A stretch of 64,000 nt of DNA from Maribacter sp. MMG018 (GCF_018100785.1 NZ_JAGJEC010000003.1:124001-188000), one strand, 5' to 3'; counted from the first letter of the stretch, positions 28,645 through 38,252 are shown. Notes: a model not told the origin generated them from the sequence alone. Numbers and translations are program-made.

Positions 28645-30570
28645 ATGAAAACAATCAAGTCGAGAAAAAAGATAGACATCAGCCATAAGCCGATCGGCCA
28701 GTTTGAGGAAACACGTTTTGAAAAAATTCACAATGTTATTTTTTCGGATTCCAATGAGGCTTCTGTACGGGTAGCGGAAGAAATAGCCGACCTGATCAAG
28801 AAAAAACAAGCTCAGAACAAAACCTGTGTTCTTGGTTTAGCTACCGGATCTTCTCCGATACGTGTGTACGAAGAATTGGTAAGAATGCACAAAGAGGAAG
28901 GGTTGAGCTTTAAAAATGTTATCACTTTTAATCTTGACGAATACCTGCCAATGGAGCCCAGTAACATTCAAAGTTACCACTACTTCATGCACGAGCATCT
29001 TTTTAAACATATAGATATTGCACCAGAGAACATCCATATTCCGGACGGAACGGTATCCAATGAAGAAACTGTAGATTTTTGTTTGGCATACGAACAAAAA
29101 ATAAAAGAATGTGGAGGACTCGATTTTCAATTATTGGGAATAGGAAGAACAGGGCACATAGGTTTTAACGAACCTGGCTCCCATTATAATTCGGGCACAA
29201 GGGTAATTACCTTGGACCACATTACAAGGGTAGATGCGGCACCGGCATTCTTGGGAATTGCCAATGTACCAAGAAAGGCGATCACCATGGGAATTGCCAC
29301 GGTAAGAAAAGCAAAACGAATAGTACTTTTGGGCTGGGGAGAAAATAAGGCCGAGATCATAAAAAAAACAATCGAGGGTGAAATATCTTCTCAAGTACCG
29401 GCCACCTACCTTCAAAACCATGACAACTGTACTTTTATCTTAGATTCTGGTGCCGCCTCCGAGCTTACCAAAAACAAGACCCCATGGCTTGTTGATGCCT
29501 GTGAATGGACAGAAGAACTAAAAGCAAAAGCAATTATATGGTTGTGCGAAAAAACAGGAAAGACTATTCTTAGCCTTACCGATAAAGACTATAATGATAA
29601 TGGAATGGCAGATTTACTTTCCATGGAGGATTCGTACGATTTGAATATTCAAATTTTCAATAAACTACAACATACTATCACGGGCTGGCCAGGCGGAAAA
29701 CCAAATGCCGACGATACCAACAGGCCAGAAAGGGCCACGCCTGCAAAAAAACGTGTAATCATTTTTAGCCCCCACCCCGATGACGACGTTATTTCTATGG
29801 GAGGTACCTTCGACCGCCTAGTAGAACAAGGCCATGAGGTTCATGTGGTTTACCAAACTTCGGGCAACATTGCCGTTTCCGATACCGACGCACGTAAATA
29901 TGCAGAAGTTGCCATGAAGTTGAATCCATCGGAAAAAGCACAAGAGATCATCAACGCTATTACGAACAAAACCGACAGTGAGATTGACACGCCAGAGGTT
30001 CGTACGTTAAAAGGAGATATCCGAAAATCGGAATCGTACGCCGCCACAAGGTACATGGGCCTAAAAGATGCCAATGTCCATTTTTTAGACCTTCCCTTTT
30101 ATGAGACAGGTACCATTAAAAAGAATAATTTATCGGAAGAGGATATTGCCATAGTTACCGATATCATTAGATCCATTAAACCGCACCAAATATATGCGGC
30201 CGGTGATTTGGCAGATCCGCACGGCACCCATAAGGTTTGTTTGGACGCCATCTTTGAAGCTGTAGACAGGTTAAAACCGGAACCTTTTATGAACGATTGT
30301 TGGTTGTGGCTATACCGAGGTGCTTGGCACGAATGGGACATTAATGAAATTGAAATGTGTGTACCCATGAGTCCTAGCCAAGTTCTTAAAAAACGTCATG
30401 CCATATTTTGCCATCAATCGCAAAAAGACGGGGTAATGTTTCAAGGCGACGATTCTAGGGAGTTCTGGATGCGTGCCGAAGAAAGAAACCGTAATACGGC
30501 CAACAAATACAAAGCTTTGGGCCTTTCTTCGTATGCTGCTATGGAAGCATTTGTTAGATACAAATTCTAA
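28645..30570 (+). CDS. nagB: Glucosamine-6-phosphate deaminase fused to a PIG-L/LmbE deacetylase domain
   Basis: The 641-residue protein has two parts. Residues about 30-290 are NagB, which converts GlcN-6-P to fructose-6-P and ammonia (LATGSSPIRVYEEL, ITFNLDEYLPM with the catalytic Asp, GRTGHIGFNEPGS). Residues about 370-640 are a PIG-L/LmbE zinc-deacetylase-like domain with the metal-binding motif SPHPDDDVISMGGT and a downstream HGTH. PIG-L enzymes remove acetyl groups from GlcNAc derivatives, so the fusion may also deacetylate GlcNAc-6-P (inference). This architecture is usual in Bacteroidota. I start at 28645; the ATG at 28597 would lie upstream of and run through the predicted -7 element. 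Confidence 0.93.
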   Translation: MKTIKSRKKIDISHKPIGQFEETRFEKIHNVIFSDSNEASVRVAEEIADLIKKKQAQNKTCVLGLATGSSPIRVYEELVRMHKEEGLSFKNVITFNLDEYLPMEPSNIQSYHYFMHEHLFKHIDIAPENIHIPDGTVSNEETVDFCLAYEQKIKECGGLDFQLLGIGRTGHIGFNEPGSHYNSGTRVITLDHITRVDAAPAFLGIANVPRKAITMGIATVRKAKRIVLLGWGENKAEIIKKTIEGEISSQVPATYLQNHDNCTFILDSGAASELTKNKTPWLVDACEWTEELKAKAIIWLCEKTGKTILSLTDKDYNDNGMADLLSMEDSYDLNIQIFNKLQHTITGWPGGKPNADDTNRPERATPAKKRVIIFSPHPDDDVISMGGTFDRLVEQGHEVHVVYQTSGNIAVSDTDARKYAEVAMKLNPSEKAQEIINAITNKTDSEIDTPEVRTLKGDIRKSESYAATRYMGLKDANVHFLDLPFYETGTIKKNNLSEEDIAIVTDIIRSIKPHQIYAAGDLADPHGTHKVCLDAIFEAVDRLKPEPFMNDCWLWLYRGAWHEWDINEIEMCVPMSPSQVLKKRHAIFCHQSQKDGVMFQGDDSREFWMRAEERNRNTANKYKALGLSSYAAMEAFVRYKF

Positions 30571-30663
30571 AACATTAGAATACAAGAAACCTACAATAGC
30601 TTATTAGAAAAAGATGGTAAGACCACTAAAAAACCAGTTGATTTAATTTTAATCCTTAACATT

Positions 30664-30698
30664 AAAGGCCTATTTTAGATTTAGATAGGCCTTTTTTT
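30664..30698 (+). terminator. Terminator or attenuator between nagB and the digH-like gene
   Basis: AAAGGCCTAT at 30664-30673 pairs with ATAGGCCTTT at 30685-30694, followed by a T-tract. The next ATG is at 30707, only a few bases further, with no promoter between them. Confidence 0.75.
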
Positions 30699-30706
30699 AT
30701 TTTAAC

Positions 30707-32239
30707 ATGCCAAGATACCTTTGTTTAGTAGCAGTACTCTTAATACTTAATTCTTGTAGTATTTTTAAATCTAACATACCTCAGCCCAAAACGGAGTTTA
30801 GAGGTGTATGGATCGCCACTGTCGTTAATATCGACTGGCCAAAAAATGGTTCGGACCTCGTTGATAAACAAAAGGAAGATTACCTTAAAATATTGGATTT
30901 TTACCACGAACTCAATTACAATGCCGTCATTGTACAAATTAGGGCCGCGGGCGACGCTTTTTATAATTCAGAAGAAGCACCTTGGTCACGATTTTTAACA
31001 GGTACCGAAGGGGAAAATTCAAAATGGCCAGAAGACCCTTTAAGCTGGATGATACACGAAGCCCATACCAGGGGTATGGAATTTCATGCCTGGTTAAATC
31101 CTTATCGAGCCACTTTCGATTTAAAAACGGAGGTTCTTAGCGACGAACATGACTTTAACACCCACCCGGAATGGATGTTGAAATATGGAAAAAAATACTA
31201 TTATGACCCAGGATTACCTGAAGTACGTAAAAAAATGGTCGCCATCATCGATGAAATTGTATCAAATTACGACATTGATGCCATACACTATGATGATTAT
31301 TTTTACCCGTATACCATTAAAGACGAAATTTTTAACGATAGCATCACCTACTATAACTGTGCCCAGCCCGAACAAAGTTTAGAAGATTGGAGAAGAAGTA
31401 ATATAGATAGTCTCATCAAGGATAGCCATTCTATCATCAAAGCAAAAAAACCTTGGGTCCAATTTGGGGTAAGTCCGTTCGGGGTATGGAAAAACAATGC
31501 TACGGATCCTCGAGGTTCCGACACCAAGGCCGGACAAACAACCTATGACAACCTGTATGCAGATCCTCTTCTGTGGATGCAAAAAGGATGGTTAGATTAC
31601 TTGGCCCCACAACTATATTGGAGCATGGACCTTCCCGCCGCATCACATTCAAAATTAATTGATTGGTGGGCCAGCAATAGTGTCAACACCAATATTTACA
31701 TAGGAAACGGAGCGTATAAAGTACGTAACAATAGCGACAAGGCCTGGGACCAAAAAAAAGAATTGCCCAATCAATTTAAATTGGCAAGACGTATCCCAGA
31801 AATTCAGGGCAACATAGTTTTTAGTGCAAAATCTTTAATGAACAACAACCCCGATGTAGTATCGTACTTAAAAAAGAAATATTACCGTTGGCAGGCATTG
31901 CCCCCCACCTCCCCTATTGTAGATCCACCTAGAGACCAAAAGATCAAGATAATATCCAGTCACCAATCTGCCGATTACATAGAATTGGAATTGGACGGAA
32001 CCAGCGATATTAGATATGCATTGGTATACAAGACCAGAAAAAAGGAAAAAGAAGTATATCCTATCAAAAAATTGAGACAGAAAATTTTTATAACCCCAGG
32101 TTCGAATACCTTGACCATTCCAAAAGAATTGATAAAAGGCAATTATTTTGCCGTTACTTTTTTTGATAAATATGGAAGGGAGTCAAAACCTACAATTTTA
32201 CCTTTAAAAAAAATAAACGGATATGGTTCAAAAAGATAA
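30707..32239 (+). CDS. DigH-like glycosyl hydrolase lipoprotein (GHL10 family)
   Basis: A 510-residue lipoprotein (signal ending LILNSC, Cys17). It has the glycosyl-hydrolase-like 10 domain (PF02638): FRGVWIATVVNIDWP, VIVQIRAAGDAFY, GMEFHAWLNPYRATF, IDAIHYDDYFYPY and LDYLAPQLYWSMD. E. coli DigH (YddW) of this family cleaves peptide-free peptidoglycan glycan strands at the division site, which fits its place among wall-recycling genes. The last 120 or so residues look like a small beta-sandwich. It overlaps the permease gene by 17 nt. Its only obvious source of transcription is read-through from nagB past the hairpin just upstream. Confidence 0.88.
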   Translation: MPRYLCLVAVLLILNSCSIFKSNIPQPKTEFRGVWIATVVNIDWPKNGSDLVDKQKEDYLKILDFYHELNYNAVIVQIRAAGDAFYNSEEAPWSRFLTGTEGENSKWPEDPLSWMIHEAHTRGMEFHAWLNPYRATFDLKTEVLSDEHDFNTHPEWMLKYGKKYYYDPGLPEVRKKMVAIIDEIVSNYDIDAIHYDDYFYPYTIKDEIFNDSITYYNCAQPEQSLEDWRRSNIDSLIKDSHSIIKAKKPWVQFGVSPFGVWKNNATDPRGSDTKAGQTTYDNLYADPLLWMQKGWLDYLAPQLYWSMDLPAASHSKLIDWWASNSVNTNIYIGNGAYKVRNNSDKAWDQKKELPNQFKLARRIPEIQGNIVFSAKSLMNNNPDVVSYLKKKYYRWQALPPTSPIVDPPRDQKIKIISSHQSADYIELELDGTSDIRYALVYKTRKKEKEVYPIKKLRQKIFITPGSNTLTIPKELIKGNYFAVTFFDKYGRESKPTILPLKKINGYGSKR

Positions 32240-33497
32240 AGGTGCTTGGGCATGGGTACCGGTATTGTACTTTACACAAGGGCTACCCTATGTACTAGTG
32301 GTTACGGTTTCTGTAATTATGTATAAAAAACTAGGGGTCAGTAATTCGGATATCGGCCTATATACAAGTTGGCTATACCTACCATGGGTCTTAAAACCCC
32401 TGTGGAGTCCTTTTGTAGATTTAAAAAGTACCAAAAGAAAGTGGTTTTTGTCTATGCAGTTATTAATTGCCGTAGCCCTGTTAGGTGTTGGCCTTGCCAT
32501 ACCCACCAATATGTTCTTTATTACCACCTTGGCCTGTTTTTGGATGGCCGCTTTTGCTTCGGCGACCAATGATATTGCATCCGATGGTTATTATATGATT
32601 GGCCTCACCGAAAAAAAACAATCCTTTTTTGTAGGCATGCGAAGTACATTTTATCGTTTGGCGATGGTTACCGGAGAAGGATTGATCGTGATCATGGCCG
32701 GTTTTCTGGAAAACAAATATGGAGACAACACCAAAGCCTGGAGCATAACCATGGTAATTGCAGCCGTATTGATGTTGATATTGACAATTTCCAATTTTTT
32801 GGTAACACCAAAATATGAATCCTCAACCGCAATTTCGACCGATAAGCCAGAAGGTTTTTTAGATGTTTTTACCTCTTTTTTTAAAAAGAAGGACATAGGC
32901 ATCGCCCTCGCCTTTATCTTATCTTTCAGGTTAGGAGAATCGCAATTGGTGAAAATGGCAGCGCCCTTTATGCTAGATAGCCCAGAAAAGGGCGGTTTGG
33001 GCTATTCCACAGAACAGATCGGAACCATCTTCGGAACCGCTGGGGTGATAATGCTTTCCATAGGAGGAATTTTAGGAGGTATTCTTATTTCTAGGGACGG
33101 ATTAAAAAAGTGGATGCTCCCCATGGTATTGTCCTTAAACGTTCCGAATATCCTCTATGCAATTTTAGCTTTCACCAAAACAACCAGTATTATACCCGTA
33201 GCGGCAACTGTAATATTCGAAAAATTCGGATATGGTTTCGGATTCACCGCATTTTTAATGTACCTGATATACATATCGGAAGGAAAATCAAAAACAAGCC
33301 ATTACGCCATAGCCACCGGTTTTATGGCCCTTGGCATGATGCTTCCTGGCATGATCAGCGGATACATGCAACAATGGCTCGGTTATGATGGTTTCTTTAT
33401 CTGGGTGGTCATCGCAGCGTTACCTGCCCTGTTCTTATTAAAATTTATTACTTATCCTCCAGAGTTCGGAAAAAAAACAAATGAAACGAATGCATAA
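32223..33497 (+). CDS. AmpG-like MFS permease (muropeptide importer)
   Basis: A 424-residue major-facilitator protein with about 12 membrane spans. The opening stretch (YFTQGLPY, SWLYLPWVLKPLWSPFVD) is typical of AmpG and related permeases, and ASATNDIASDGYY is also characteristic. AmpG imports GlcNAc-anhydroMurNAc (peptides) from the periplasm. Sequence alone cannot fix the substrate, but its position between a peptidoglycan glycosidase gene and nagZ makes muropeptide import the likely job. It overlaps the preceding and following genes by 17 nt each, so translation is probably coupled. Confidence 0.88.
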   Translation: MVQKDKGAWAWVPVLYFTQGLPYVLVVTVSVIMYKKLGVSNSDIGLYTSWLYLPWVLKPLWSPFVDLKSTKRKWFLSMQLLIAVALLGVGLAIPTNMFFITTLACFWMAAFASATNDIASDGYYMIGLTEKKQSFFVGMRSTFYRLAMVTGEGLIVIMAGFLENKYGDNTKAWSITMVIAAVLMLILTISNFLVTPKYESSTAISTDKPEGFLDVFTSFFKKKDIGIALAFILSFRLGESQLVKMAAPFMLDSPEKGGLGYSTEQIGTIFGTAGVIMLSIGGILGGILISRDGLKKWMLPMVLSLNVPNILYAILAFTKTTSIIPVAATVIFEKFGYGFGFTAFLMYLIYISEGKSKTSHYAIATGFMALGMMLPGMISGYMQQWLGYDGFFIWVVIAALPALFLLKFITYPPEFGKKTNETNA

Positions 33498-35055
33498 AAT
33501 AATACCCCTAGAAAAAGCTAAAAATGCGTTGAGCAAAGCCGAAAAGGTAGGACAGTTTTTTATGCCTGCCGCCTTTATCAATGATACCGAGGAAGAAATT
33601 ACACAGTTAGAAAACCTCATCAAAAACTACGGGGTCGGTGGGTTGTGCTTCTTTCACTCTAGGGCAAGCGCAGCGACTAATTTTGAAGGCAAAAAAGAAA
33701 TTATTAGAAACGAAAACAGTTTCGAGACCTTAAAAAAACTTGTGCAGAGATATCAATCGGTATCCAAATACCCCCTTTTTATTGCTATAGATGCGGAATG
33801 GGGATTGGCCATGCGAATAGAAAACACGCCCAAGTACCCTTACGCTATTACCTTGGGAGCCATTCATGATAATACCGATTTAATTTACCAAGTAGGTAAG
33901 AACATTGCAAAAGATTGTAAAAAAGCCGGTATTCATTGGAATTTATCGCCCGTCGTCGACATTAACAACAATCCCAACAACCCGGTAATAGGATATCGTT
34001 CTTTTGGCGACGATAAAAAAATGGTTGCCCAGAAGGCCATGGCCTATGTAAAGGGAACAGAAAGTGAAGGTGTACTTACAAGTATTAAACACTTTCCCGG
34101 GCATGGGGACACCGATGTAGATTCTCATCTTGGAATACCCGTTATTAACAAAACAAAAGAAGAACTGGAAAACAACGAACTTTATCCTTTTCAAGAAATA
34201 ATAAACGAAGGTGTAGATGCCGTAATGGTAGGGCATTTGTCCGTTCCCGCACTGGCAGCAGGAAAGAGCACTCCTTCCAGTATATCAAAAGAAATCATAA
34301 AAGACCTATTGAGAAAGAAAATGGGATTTTCGGGCGTGGTAATATCCGACGCTCTTAACATGCATGCCGTATCCAAAAACTTTCCCGTAAAAGGTGAGTT
34401 GGAATGGCTTGCCTTTGATGCAGGCAACGATATTTTATGTTTCGCGGAGCACACAGAGGATGCTATAGATATGATCTTAAAAAAGGCTACCAACGAACAA
34501 ATAGAAGAGAGTTTTGACAGGGTTTGGAAATTGAAAGAAAAAGCCATAACCGAAGAACTTACAGAGCTTACCAAAGAACTTGTATATGACACCGCCCTTA
34601 ACAGAAAACTTGCGGAACAGAGTATTACTTTATACAAAGGTTCCGAAAAAGAAATCACGAAGTTTGGCGAGTCCGATTTTTGCACCTTAACCCTTAAAAG
34701 ATACAACGAACAACAAGACGAAGATGATATTATTTCTTCGCTCGCCATATCTCGTAACGAAATTGAAAATGAGAATAACATTCTATTATTGTTGACCCCA
34801 CCACAAATTAAACCCAATAACAATTTTGGTTTTTTACCAGAGGAAATTCAATTTATAAACGAAATATTGAGCACTAAAAATGTGGTACTATACCATTTTG
34901 GAAATCCGTATGCCCTGAAACTCTTTTCCATAGAAAACACCAAGGCTACGGTAATCGTTTATCAAAATTTCAAAGAATTTCAAGACGTGGCCGCCGCCCA
35001 TTTTCAGGGAAAAATAAAATCTGTCGGAAAACTACCTGTGAAACTGAATATATAA
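33481..35055 (+). CDS. nagZ: Glycoside hydrolase family 3 beta-N-acetylglucosaminidase (NagZ type)
   Basis: A 524-residue GH3 enzyme expected to remove GlcNAc from GlcNAc-anhydroMurNAc. It has the NagZ hallmark loop KHFPGHGDTDVDSH (about residues 202-215), whose His/Asp supply acid/base catalysis, and the nucleophile Asp290 in VVISDALNMHAV. There is no signal peptide, matching a cytoplasmic recycling enzyme fed by the AmpG-like permease rather than the long secreted GH3 proteins. About 170 residues follow the catalytic domain. Start choice is the ATG at 33481 (17-nt overlap); an ATG at 33490 is also possible. anmK follows after 23 nt. Confidence 0.93.
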   Translation: MKRMHKIIPLEKAKNALSKAEKVGQFFMPAAFINDTEEEITQLENLIKNYGVGGLCFFHSRASAATNFEGKKEIIRNENSFETLKKLVQRYQSVSKYPLFIAIDAEWGLAMRIENTPKYPYAITLGAIHDNTDLIYQVGKNIAKDCKKAGIHWNLSPVVDINNNPNNPVIGYRSFGDDKKMVAQKAMAYVKGTESEGVLTSIKHFPGHGDTDVDSHLGIPVINKTKEELENNELYPFQEIINEGVDAVMVGHLSVPALAAGKSTPSSISKEIIKDLLRKKMGFSGVVISDALNMHAVSKNFPVKGELEWLAFDAGNDILCFAEHTEDAIDMILKKATNEQIEESFDRVWKLKEKAITEELTELTKELVYDTALNRKLAEQSITLYKGSEKEITKFGESDFCTLTLKRYNEQQDEDDIISSLAISRNEIENENNILLLLTPPQIKPNNNFGFLPEEIQFINEILSTKNVVLYHFGNPYALKLFSIENTKATVIVYQNFKEFQDVAAAHFQGKIKSVGKLPVKLNI

Positions 35056-35078
35056 TTGCATAACAAAAATATATATAC

Positions 35079-36155
35079 ATGAAAGTATACAAAACAGTAG
35101 GAATGATGTCTGGCACGTCTTTAGACGGTCTGGACCTGGCCTATTGCCATATCTGGAAAGACAAAGATAAATGGGCGTTTGAAATTAAATGTACAGACAG
35201 TGTTTCGTACGATCAAAAAATGGAGAAAGAGCTCAAAGACTCCATTCACCTACCGGCAGAAAAACTGCTTCAATTGCACAACACCTACGGTACCTGGTTG
35301 GGCGAAAAGGCACATTCCTTTATTACCGATAACAATCTTGAGGTAGATTTTATTGCCAGTCATGGACATACCTCTCACCATAGGCCAGAATTGGGTCTAA
35401 CTTTTCAATTAGGTTCAGGACAACATTTGGCAAATGCATCTCAAAAGAAAGTTATTTGCGATTTTAGAAGTAACGATCTTGCCTTAGGCGGACAGGGAGC
35501 TCCATTGGTACCCATTGGCGACCGACTTATATTCGGAGCATATGATTTTTGTCTGAACCTAGGGGGTATCAGTAATATTTCTTTTGAAGTAAAAGACCGC
35601 AGAATAGCTTATGATATAGGTCTGGCGAATATGATACTCAATTATATTACCAGAAAAATAGATTTGAACTATGACAAAGATGGTAACATGGCGAGATCTG
35701 GGGAGATAAACACAAGCATGCTCAATGAACTTAACAATTTAAAATATTACCTACTGCCCTACCCCAAATCTATTGGGTACGAGTGGTTCTTGGAAGAAGT
35801 GGTACCGATCGTTGAAAATACCGACGACACTATCGAAAATCTTTTGCACACATCCATTCATCACATTTGCGAAAAAATTGCACAGCAGGTCAGTTTAAAC
35901 GCCAATAAGCAAAAACAACGATTGTTCATTACTGGCGGTGGAGCGCTAAATTCCTTTTTAATAGAAACCCTAAAACAAAAGTTAGATCCTAAAATTGAAG
36001 TAGTAGTACCGGACAAACAACTCATCGAATTTAAGGAAGCCCTGGTTTTTGCACTAATGGGCGTACTTAGGGAAGAACGCGAGATAAATATCTTAAAAAC
36101 AGTAACCGGAGCCAAAAGAGACTCTTCTAGCGGTGTAATTTTCTTACCTAATTAA
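35079..36155 (+). CDS. anmK: Anhydro-N-acetylmuramic acid kinase AnmK
   Basis: AnmK hydrolyses the 1,6-anhydro bond of anhMurNAc while phosphorylating it, giving MurNAc-6-P, the MurQ substrate. The 358-residue ASKHA-fold kinase shows the signature MMSGTSLDGLDLAYC at the N-terminus, FRSNDLALGGQGAPLVP, NLGGISNISF and ITGGGALNSF. It is the last gene of the nagB-digH-ampG-nagZ-anmK run and completes the route begun by NagZ. With murQ present on the other strand, the path from imported muropeptide to GlcNAc-6-P is complete in this locus. Confidence 0.96.
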   Translation: MKVYKTVGMMSGTSLDGLDLAYCHIWKDKDKWAFEIKCTDSVSYDQKMEKELKDSIHLPAEKLLQLHNTYGTWLGEKAHSFITDNNLEVDFIASHGHTSHHRPELGLTFQLGSGQHLANASQKKVICDFRSNDLALGGQGAPLVPIGDRLIFGAYDFCLNLGGISNISFEVKDRRIAYDIGLANMILNYITRKIDLNYDKDGNMARSGEINTSMLNELNNLKYYLLPYPKSIGYEWFLEEVVPIVENTDDTIENLLHTSIHHICEKIAQQVSLNANKQKQRLFITGGGALNSFLIETLKQKLDPKIEVVVPDKQLIEFKEALVFALMGVLREEREINILKTVTGAKRDSSSGVIFLPN

Positions 36156-36200
36156 AGTATTTTCACTAAATTTCTGTCATAAATGAATATTTCATAAAAA

Positions 36201-36458
36201 ATGTCGGACAAAAAAATGAAAGCCACCGCTTATTGGAAAGAGAACGTAAAATATCTCTTTTTGCTATTGACCATATGGTTCTTAGTATCTTATGGCGCTG
36301 GAATCTTGTTCAAAGACGCTTTGAACACTATAAAAATAGGAGGTTTTAAACTTGGCTTTTGGTTTGCCCAACAAGGATCCATTTATGTTTTTGTAATACT
36401 CATATTTGTCTATGTAAGACTAATGAACAAATTGGATAAAAAATATGGATACGATTAA
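36201..36458 (+). CDS. DUF4212 small subunit of a sodium/solute symporter
   Basis: An 85-residue protein with two transmembrane helices, matching DUF4212 (putative solute:sodium symporter small subunit). The helices lie around KYLFLLLTIWFLVSYGAGI and FAQQGSIYVFVILIFVYV, and the C-terminus has the usual LDKKYGYD. These proteins are always found next to a VC_2705-type SSS permease, as here, where the large subunit gene follows after about 65 nt. The gene begins 45 nt after anmK with no visible terminator, but it belongs functionally with acetate uptake. Confidence 0.9.
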   Translation: MSDKKMKATAYWKENVKYLFLLLTIWFLVSYGAGILFKDALNTIKIGGFKLGFWFAQQGSIYVFVILIFVYVRLMNKLDKKYGYD

Positions 36459-36522
36459 TTAACGCCCCCCCTTCACCAACAATTCCATTACCAAAAGAAA
36501 TCAACCTAACCCAAAAAATGTT

Positions 36523-38217
36523 ATGAGCGTACAAACTTGGACTTATATTTTAGTCGGAATTACTTTTGCGCTGTATATTGGAATTGCCATTTGGTCAAGG
36601 GCGGGCTCTACCAAAGAATTTTATGTGGCGGGCGGGGGTGTTTCGCCTTTGGCGAACGGTATGGCCACAGCGGCCGACTGGATGTCCGCGGCCTCCTTTA
36701 TTTCTATGGCCGGCATTATTGCATTCGCCGGTTACGACGGATCCGTTTACCTTATGGGATGGACCGGCGGATATGTACTACTGGCCTTATTACTAGCCCC
36801 TTACTTACGTAAATTCGGAAAATTTACCGTTCCCGATTTTATAGGTGACCGTTACTACTCAAAAACAGCAAGAATTGTAGCTGTAATCTGTGCCCTCATA
36901 GTATCTTTTACATATGTAGCAGGGCAAATGCGGGGAGTAGGTGTTGTATTTTCCCGTTTTTTAGAGGTTGACATCAATACCGGTGTGGTCATCGGAATGA
37001 TCATCGTATTGTTCTATGCCGTTTTGGGGGGCATGAAAGGAATTACATACACCCAAGTGGCACAATATTGTGTACTCATTTTCGCCTTTATGGTGCCTGC
37101 TATCTTTATTTCTATACAAATGACCGGCAACCCGATTCCGCAATTGGGCATGGGCTCCACCCTCTCGGACGGATCGGGAACATATCTTTTAGATAAATTG
37201 GACGGTCTTTCGACAGAACTAGGTTTTAATGAATATACCAGCGGCACAAAATCCATTGCGGACGTATTCGCCATTACTTTGGCCTTAATGGTAGGTACAG
37301 CAGGGCTGCCCCATGTAATTGTGCGGTTCTTTACCGTAAAACGGGTCAAAGATGCCCGAAAATCTGCAGGGTTGGCCTTATTGTTGATCGCCATCTTGTA
37401 CACGACCGCCCCTGCCGTATCGGTATTTGCCAGAACCAACATGATAAATACCGTAAGCGACAAAGAATACGTTACCATGCCAGAATGGTTTAAAAACTGG
37501 GAAACTACAGGACTATTGCAGTTTGACGACAAAAACAAAGATGGAAAAATACAATATGTGGCAGATACCGATAAAAATGAACTTATTGTTGATCGTGACA
37601 TCATGGTGCTGGCCAATCCGGAAATTGCCAATTTACCGGCTTGGGTAATCGCTTTGGTCGCTGCCGGTGGTCTTGCCGCAGCATTGTCTACGGCAGCAGG
37701 CCTATTGTTGGTTATTTCTGCTTCAGTTTCCCATGACCTTATCAAAAAAGTATTTAAACCGAATATCTCAGACAAAGGAGAACTATGGGCCGCAAGAATT
37801 TCCGCTACGGTCGCAGTAGTTATCGCCGGGTATTTCGGAATTAATCCGCCAGGGTTCGTTGCCGCCGTTGTCGCCCTGGCCTTTGGCCTAGCGGCAGCCT
37901 CTTTTTTTCCCGCCATTGTTCTAGGTATATTTTACAAGAAAATGAATAAAGAAGGAGCCATTGCAGGTATGGTCATAGGTACCTTGTTGATGTTGTTCTA
38001 TATGACAAAATTCAAATTCGGATGGTTTGGTGGTGGCACACCGGCCGATTGGTGGTTCGGAATATCGCCCGAAGGATTTGGAAGTATTGCAATGATCGCG
38101 AATTTTATAGTTTCTATAGTTATCATGAAATTCACCCCGGATCCACCGGAAGATGTCCAAGAAATCGTAGAGGACATACGGATCCCCAGTGGGGCAAAAG
38201 AAGCCATTGATCATTAA
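36523..38217 (+). CDS. Solute:sodium symporter, acetate-type (VC_2705 subfamily)
   Basis: A 564-residue permease of the SSS family with about 13 membrane spans. Typical stretches are FYVAGGGVSPLANGMATAAD, WMSAASFISMAG, VPDFIGDRYYS, TYVAGQMRGVGVVF and LAAALSTAAGLLLVISASVS. A soluble insert at about residues 315-370 carries an EF-hand-like DKNKDGKIQY. The DUF4212 partner precedes it and acs follows after 35 nt, which points to acetate (or a similar short monocarboxylate) as the substrate. The insert is probably a loop between spans; its calcium binding is untested. Confidence 0.92.
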   Translation: MSVQTWTYILVGITFALYIGIAIWSRAGSTKEFYVAGGGVSPLANGMATAADWMSAASFISMAGIIAFAGYDGSVYLMGWTGGYVLLALLLAPYLRKFGKFTVPDFIGDRYYSKTARIVAVICALIVSFTYVAGQMRGVGVVFSRFLEVDINTGVVIGMIIVLFYAVLGGMKGITYTQVAQYCVLIFAFMVPAIFISIQMTGNPIPQLGMGSTLSDGSGTYLLDKLDGLSTELGFNEYTSGTKSIADVFAITLALMVGTAGLPHVIVRFFTVKRVKDARKSAGLALLLIAILYTTAPAVSVFARTNMINTVSDKEYVTMPEWFKNWETTGLLQFDDKNKDGKIQYVADTDKNELIVDRDIMVLANPEIANLPAWVIALVAAGGLAAALSTAAGLLLVISASVSHDLIKKVFKPNISDKGELWAARISATVAVVIAGYFGINPPGFVAAVVALAFGLAAASFFPAIVLGIFYKKMNKEGAIAGMVIGTLLMLFYMTKFKFGWFGGGTPADWWFGISPEGFGSIAMIANFIVSIVIMKFTPDPPEDVQEIVEDIRIPSGAKEAIDH

Positions 38218-38252
38218 TTGTTTATAATTTAAAATGAAATCAGAATTTAGAG

